The notes under the pieces were generated by a model that did not search any database, was not told where the DNA came from, and saw only the letters and a list, made by a program, of their open reading frames with translations. A stretch of DNA of 64,000 bases, taken from positions 81,699,430-81,763,429 of the forward strand of contig NC_068359.1 of the NCBI RefSeq assembly GCF_020536995.1. Reading direction: 5' to 3'. Positions 61,501 to 64,000 of this stretch are shown piece after piece. Position numbers and translations under genes: made by a program. This DNA is from Dreissena polymorpha. Taxonomy: Eukaryota > Mollusca > Bivalvia > Myida > Dreissenidae. Every line of letters begins with the position of its first letter. Position 1 is the first letter of the stretch.

Positions 61501-62426
61501 CTTCACAGTTATTCTTGTTTAAACCGCATGCAAAATAGACTGGTTAATAACGTATGTTACATGTTACGTCGGCGCACAACATAAAATAAAAATCATTAGT
61601 TTCGGTATTCAAATCCGTCAAGCGGATCGACTTTCTCGCCACATACACAGTACACCGAGCCTTGACGCGTTCAAGATTGGTGTTGGCAATCAAAAACGAA
61701 TTGATAAGTTAATTAAAGTTTATAGTCTTATTCAACTAACCAAATTAAGTATAAGATTGCTCAAACATATCCCCTATAACACTCGTTGTGTATTTTCTAA
61801 AGGTGCTACAACTAATCAAACCGACCTTCAGTATCGATTGCGTAACGGCACGCGGAGCAATGAAGGTCGACTGGAGGTCAACCGCGGCGGCGTTTGGGGG
61901 ACAGTTTGCGATGACAAGTTCGATAACAACGCCGCACAAATCGTCTGTAAAACACTCGGTTTCGCTAAGTAAGTTGTTAGATTATTTTGTAAAAAGTCTC
62001 CAGCTTGTCTCAAGGCATCAAGCAGATTTTTGTGGAATCCAATTGTCTGTTGTTTGTTGAATATAGTAAGAGGAAAAAAAGAGCTCTTGGTAAACAAAAC
62101 TCTTCACATGTAAGGTGAAAATATTGTGTTTGTTGCACTTTGTAAAATTCAAAACCGGTCACCAAGGCAAATACCATTCAAAGCATCGAACGTTGTGTTA
62201 TCGTTAGAATTAAATAATGTGTCTGTCATAGAATATTTTATTTGATTGCACAGTGTAACAGCCCAAGTCGCTCAACAGGGCAAATACGGTCCCGGAAGCG
62301 GCCCGATATGGTTGGATGATATTACGTGCTTTGGAAACGAGCGTTCCATCGCTGACTGTTATCACAACGACTTCGAAGTCAATAACTGTGACCATTCGGA
62401 GGACGTTGGGGTAATCTGCAATACAG
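35698..62426 (+). CDS. Multi-SRCR-domain secreted/receptor gene, 3' end beyond the window
   Basis: Eleven exons splice into 567 codons without a stop: exon 1 encodes a signal peptide ([18 protein letters not shown]), and exons 2-11 encode five scavenger-receptor cysteine-rich domains, two exons per domain. Each domain has six Cys in the spacing GTVC/VxC ... NC/xC ... C/C, as in group A SRCR domains, and group A domains are known to be split over two exons. Every a-exon is phase 1 in/phase 2 out and every b-exon phase 2 in/phase 1 out, so whole exon pairs can be duplicated without breaking the frame. The frame is open at the last donor (62426). SRCR proteins (DMBT1-like, scavenger receptors) bind microbial or endogenous polyanions outside the cell; an innate-immune role is an inference from the family. 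Membrane anchoring cannot be judged since the C-terminus is missing. Confidence 0.92.
36744..36900 (+). CDS. SRCR gene exon 2: domain 1, first half
   Basis: Acceptor TTACATTTCAG, donor CCATT|GTAAGC. Peptide [20 protein letters not shown] then [20 protein letters not shown], the standard SRCR opening. NNTW is a potential N-glycosylation site. Confidence 0.92.
36901..39036 (+). other. SRCR gene intron 2
   Basis: No element recognised except a 58-bp perfect palindrome centred on TA repeats (37460-37517). Confidence 0.6.
37460..37517. repeat. Perfect palindrome with (TA)n core
   Basis: CGTATAAGCCCTATATTTA and its exact inverse TAAATATAGGGCTTATACG surround a TA tract. It can extrude as a cruciform; the non-TA arms show it is more than a microsatellite. 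Confidence 0.9.
39037..39200 (+). CDS. SRCR gene exon 3: domain 1, second half
   Basis: Acceptor TTTTGTATGGCAG, donor [30 protein letters not shown] with the closing [11 protein letters not shown] motif. NCT and NHS are potential glycosylation sites. Confidence 0.92.
39462..40038. mobile_element. Foldback element with converging minisatellite
   Basis: The ends TACGGAATACCGTTAGGGAC and TACGGAAAACCGTTAGTGTC (inverted at right) are followed on both sides by ATCGTGGTTACACAT. From each side a ~20-bp minisatellite (GCGATAGTACGATGGCGACA type) runs toward the centre, so the left half (to ~39670) is the inverse of the right half. The encoded-looking repeat peptides are artefacts. Confidence 0.85.
40128..40281 (+). 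CDS. SRCR gene exon 4: domain 2, first half
   Basis: Acceptor TTACTGTTTAG, donor [31 protein letters not shown] then [20 protein letters not shown]. Joins exon 3 through A|AC (Asn). Confidence 0.92.
43124..44009 (-). mobile_element. Helentron-like non-autonomous element
   Basis: Read on the minus strand it begins AACAAGAGCTTGTCACAGTA, has subterminal ATCCCCGCCGAAATG, and ends with the hairpin CCCCTCCGAAATG...TTTCGGCGGGGAT followed by AATAAAAA. The interior has diverged repeats with GAGCATAACTCTA and a CCGTCCGTCTGTGC tract. Confidence 0.7.
46157..46308. mobile_element. 152-bp MITE
   Basis: GGCCCCGTGTTATCA at left mirrors TGATCACGGGGCC at right, and inner arms TTTTGCAATCG and CGATTGCAAAA also pair. 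Non-coding; superfamily not assigned. Confidence 0.75.
46578..46648 (+). repeat. 67-bp direct repeat, copy 1, ending in an acceptor-donor junction
   Basis: TTTGCCACTTGACCGCCAGA ... GCGTTGTTAATACAG recurs at 47871-47938. Copy 1 is immediately followed by GTAAGT, so acceptor and donor touch (CAG|GTAAGT). Confidence 0.8.
46764..47821 (-). mobile_element. Helentron-like element with 'AAGGTCAAGGTCATCC' repeats
   Basis: On the minus strand it begins AACAAGAGATGTGTTCGTCA, has ATGCCCCC near both ends, and ends in the hairpin TATGCCACC...GGGGGCATA. The body has several units containing AAGGTCAAGGTCATCC, AACTTGATATTTGGCATGCA and CTGTCCGTCCGTCC. Frames across it reflect the repeats. Confidence 0.75.
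47871..47938 (+). repeat. 67-bp direct repeat, copy 2
   Basis: Second copy of 46578-46648, ending TTATTACAG but followed by TCCC, not GTAAGT. The two copies bracket the Helentron-like element. Confidence 0.8.
48040..48185 (-). other. GC-richer patch with CPKC motif
   Basis: In one minus-strand frame it reads [20 protein letters not shown] after a Cys-containing stretch with a stop. It looks like a relic coding piece (zinc-knuckle type), origin unknown. Confidence 0.25.
48905..49090. repeat. Compound ACT and AAT microsatellite
   Basis: CTACTACTAC then ATAATAATAATA and TTATTATT runs, ~65 bp before exon 5. Confidence 0.95.
49156..49325 (+). CDS. SRCR gene exon 5: domain 2, second half
   Basis: Acceptor CGTACTTTTCAG, donor [30 protein letters not shown] then [20 protein letters not shown] and [11 protein letters not shown]. 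Several NxS/T sites. Confidence 0.92.
49454..49537. repeat. (TA)n microsatellite
   Basis: Pure TA repeat in intron 5; the Ile-Tyr frame over it is an artefact. Confidence 0.95.
50895..51051 (+). pseudogene. Relic SRCR second-half exon in intron 5
   Basis: Pieces of an SRCR b-exon are readable in different frames: SIW followed by [14 protein letters not shown], then [13 protein letters not shown] and a GTGAGT donor. The bases after the donor (GAGTCGAATAAGG, then GTTGTTGG) resemble those after exon 5's donor (AAGTCGAAAAGGG, TTGTTGG), so it is probably a decayed copy of exon 5. Frame breaks and an internal gap rule out use. The corresponding site in copy B (~55990-56190) has lost the CNH...C end. 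Confidence 0.65.
51187..51334 (+). CDS. SRCR gene exon 6: domain 3, first half
   Basis: Acceptor TTTTTTTACCTGAAG is chosen over the next AG because only it keeps the frame (T|CA, Ser). Donor [31 protein letters not shown] then [20 protein letters not shown]. Confidence 0.9.
52208..52392 (+). CDS. SRCR gene exon 7: domain 3, second half
   Basis: Acceptor TTTGTCTATTAG, donor [30 protein letters not shown] then [14 protein letters not shown] and HSEDVGVVC. Confidence 0.92.
52475..53597. mobile_element. Insertion present only in copy A, with a 35-bp perfect hairpin
   Basis: Copy B reads straight through (GAGCACATGAATAAAATGTA), whereas copy A has ~1.1 kb inserted there. Near its left end, ATGGTTGGTGCCGAGATGGA and its perfect inverse (arms 52485-52519 and 52582-52616) flank a 62-bp loop. 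TTTATCCTGC (52627) and GCAGGATAAA (53588) also mirror each other. No coding frame; superfamily not assigned. Confidence 0.75.
53746..54841 (+). mobile_element. hAT transposon, internally deleted
   Basis: Ends TAGGGCTGCAACG and CGTTGCAGCCCT are inverted, and AAAAATAC (8 bp) is duplicated at 53738-53745 and 54842-54849; 8-bp duplications are the hAT rule. Copy B shows the empty site (TTTAAAATGCAAGC). A hAT C-terminal transposase piece remains inside. Confidence 0.9.
54281..54406 (+). pseudogene. hAT transposase C-terminal (hATC) remnant
   Basis: [20 protein letters not shown] followed by [12 protein letters not shown] and a TGA is the hATC dimerisation block (PSERxFSxAGxxV...N). The catalytic DDE part is missing, so the element was moved, if at all, by a transposase made elsewhere. 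Confidence 0.85.
56439..56586 (+). CDS. SRCR gene exon 8: domain 4, first half
   Basis: Differs from exon 6 at only two bases that I can see, both amino-acid changing (Thr to Ser, Ala to Val, giving SVRLVGG). Acceptor TTACCTTAAG, donor ACAGG|GTGAGA. Confidence 0.9.
57447..57631 (+). CDS. SRCR gene exon 9: domain 4, second half
   Basis: Near copy of exon 7. Changes by eye: three silent and Thr to Arg (GTGRIWLDD), Tyr to Asp (HIDQC) and Asn to His (KHHAW). All six Cys conserved. Acceptor TTTGTATATTAG, donor CCGG|GTAGGT. Confidence 0.92.
57632..61802 (+). other. SRCR gene intron 9
   Basis: The first ~970 bp belong to duplication copy B. A GC-richer patch at about 60100-60560 (with a 90-codon minus frame and no domain) is unexplained. 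The rest is AT-rich with no element recognised. Confidence 0.5.
61803..61968 (+). CDS. SRCR gene exon 10: domain 5, first half
   Basis: Acceptor GTATTTTCTAAAG, donor [30 protein letters not shown] then [20 protein letters not shown] longer spacer ([10 protein letters not shown]) precedes this domain than the others. Confidence 0.92.
62254..62426 (+). CDS. SRCR gene exon 11: domain 5, second half
   Basis: Acceptor TTTGATTGCACAG, donor ACAG|GTAGGC, phase 1 out, so at least one more exon must follow. [20 protein letters not shown] then [11 protein letters not shown]. Confidence 0.92.
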
Positions 62427-63609
62427 GTAGGCGAGCATTTAGGCTTATACTCCGCAACCAGCTCCTGGCTTTCAACAAATCCCAGTACTCCATTATATTG
62501 CTTTATTTTGAAAACAAATCAAGTACTGAACTCTTCTTTATTTCCTTTAATATAAGATTTGTATGCTCACTGAAAGAGAGTAATGAATAGTTACCGCTCT
62601 GTCAGTAGTTTTATTTTTAATTTTGATTTATTTAAGTTCGAATGATTGAATGATTTAATAACTCAGCATAATTTTATCAATAATACTAGATCTGTGCCCG
62701 TCTTACTGTCCATTCGTCCGGTACTCGTTTTTGCCCAAGGTGTAATGTACTGATCCGAAATCGAAGGATTTTATTTGTTACATCCCGATGGGGTGGCATG
62801 CATATACTGTAGATGTCCCAGTGCAATTATGTTTCAGTGATTTATTGCCCGTCGATTCCAAATAGGAAATATTCGTTTGCAAGGTATGCGAAATCTCAGG
62901 AACATTACACGGATTTCATGAATCATATGAACAACCCTTATAAAGAGCTTCAGGACGTCTCCCTCCAAATTCGCCGATAACATTGCAAAACAAAACAAAG
63001 ATAATCTTATTAAAAGTCAATATTGTTTGGTGTTTTCGTGATTTTCTCAATTTGCGGAATAATGTTCAAACGAGCCGTAATATCATTTGCACTGTCTATA
63101 AAGGCTAGACGAAGTATCAATACTGTTAAGCACCTCTGGTTTGAGGTTAACTTTTTTCATCACACGATGAACTGAAAACTTTCAAACTAACTAATGTAGT
63201 GTTGTACGCCATTCATATGTTTTAAAAATGGCCATATACAAATAAACGTTCAAAACAATCATTTATTTACACGAAGAATGTTAATTGCAGTGTAAAAATA
63301 CGTACAAGAAAAACACAATGTAAGATGCTTGTAATCGCCAGCTTCCCGGTAAATATATTTGGGTGTTATTTATACAGAATTCACATGTGACGCACAGCCA
63401 GTCAGTTTCGTGTTCGTTCACAATTTATGTAAAAAGTACAATAAAAGAGTTATAAAAACTTCCGAAATAAGTGTTACTTAACGTGTATCATGTTTATGAA
63501 ACTGGATAATTACTATGAAACCGATATGATAAATGACTTCGAGGTATAAACTTTGATCGAGACTAAAACTCGACTGACTCCTATTCTGACTTTTTGTTTA
63601 AATCTTACT

Positions 63610-63712
63610 GTGACCAAAATTGGTCAGTGCCCAAGATTTTTGTCAGTGACTAAGATTTTGGTCATTAGTTGACCATAATTCTGGGCATCATTGACCAAAA
63701 TTGGCCGGTCAC
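63610..63712. mobile_element. ~103-bp MITE-like inverted repeat
   Basis: GTGACCAAAATTGGTCAGTG at left is mirrored by CATTGACCAAAATTGGCCGG TCAC at right; GACCAAAATTGG-type motifs recur inside. Non-coding. Confidence 0.6.
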
Positions 63713-63740
63713 GTGATTGACCAAACAAATGACAAAAAAC

Positions 63741-64000
63741 GTTTCTGCCTTGAACTAGTAAAGAACGTTCTTTTGGGCTTTATCGATGTTAAAGTTTTTT
63801 TCGTATTACATTACTCGTTTTAATTAAGGCTTTGCTCTCAGTTATGGCTTTAACTTGATATTTGGCGACCTCAATGTTATGCATTTTTTTCTTGAGATGT
63901 CGTTAGTTCGTGAAGTTCACCGTTCATTTGCAATTGTAAGCGTCTACTATGCCAATATTGACCATTATTTACGCCAATATTGACCATTATTTCTTTCAAC
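63741..64000 (+). repeat. SRCR duplication unit, partial copy C at the window edge
   Basis: GTTTCTGCCTTGAACTAG, TTCGTATTACATTACTCG and TTGCAATTGTAAGCGTCTAC match copy A from 50459 onward, with more differences than A shows to B. In copy A the a-exon begins 728 bp after this landmark. Confidence 0.88.

Larger units (their letters stand above)
62427..64000 (+). other. SRCR gene intron 11 (continues past the window)
   Basis: A small inverted-repeat element lies at 63610-63712, and the start of a further duplication copy at 63741. Otherwise nothing recognised. Confidence 0.6.

Overview
This is a eukaryotic, AT-rich, intron- and transposon-dense window, most likely from a bivalve mollusc. The pointers are the Helentron-like tandem-repeat elements with units such as 'AAGGTCAAGGTCATCC', the GATGAGACGCC hairpin element, and an expanded SRCR gene. 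A heterodont such as Dreissena or Mya is a guess from repeat style; no species is proven. There is no bacterial-style operon and no confident structural RNA gene.

Region 1 (1-16 kb) is mobile-element territory. It holds a 5'-truncated LINE (61-2480, minus), a piggyBac-like hairpin MITE (2620-2849), a duplicated block flanking a tRNA-derived SINE (3.4-4.2 kb), and a 3.5-kb element with ~450-bp terminal inverted repeats, CACGGTG tips and a 5-bp target duplication (4212-7713). The last carries remains of an intron-containing C2H2 zinc-finger gene and one unidentified candidate exon. A Ty3/Gypsy fossil (8959-9652), an 86-bp tandem array, and Helentron-like elements, one with a ~13-copy 86-bp satellite, follow.

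Region 2 (16.8-21 kb, minus) holds six exons whose phases all agree and which encode the core of a Ulp1/SENP-type (C48) cysteine protease, with HW, oxyanion Gln and catalytic Cys motifs visible. The 5' end was not found. Introns contain a MITE and a Helentron-like element, and a LINE fragment lies upstream.

Region 3 (21.5-35.3 kb) is mostly non-coding: a decayed pogo/Tigger transposon (23771-26283), a GGGGCCGTCC-ended MITE (29463-30692), a CCCAGTGGG-ended element rich in AACGTT (31137-33322, with a tRNA-derived SINE inside), and long AT-rich stretches.

Region 4 (35.6-64 kb, plus) is the best-supported gene: a secreted or receptor-type protein with a signal-peptide exon and five SRCR domains, each encoded by two exons (11 exons, 567 codons, all junctions in frame, continuing past the window). 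Domains 3 and 4 are a very recent tandem duplication. A part of the same unit reappears at the right edge, predicting another copy downstream. A decayed SRCR half-domain exon sits in the duplicated intron. One duplicate carries a hAT insertion and a second ~1.1-kb insertion, with the other duplicate serving as the empty site. The longest intron holds a foldback minisatellite, two Helentron-like elements and a possible recursive splice site.
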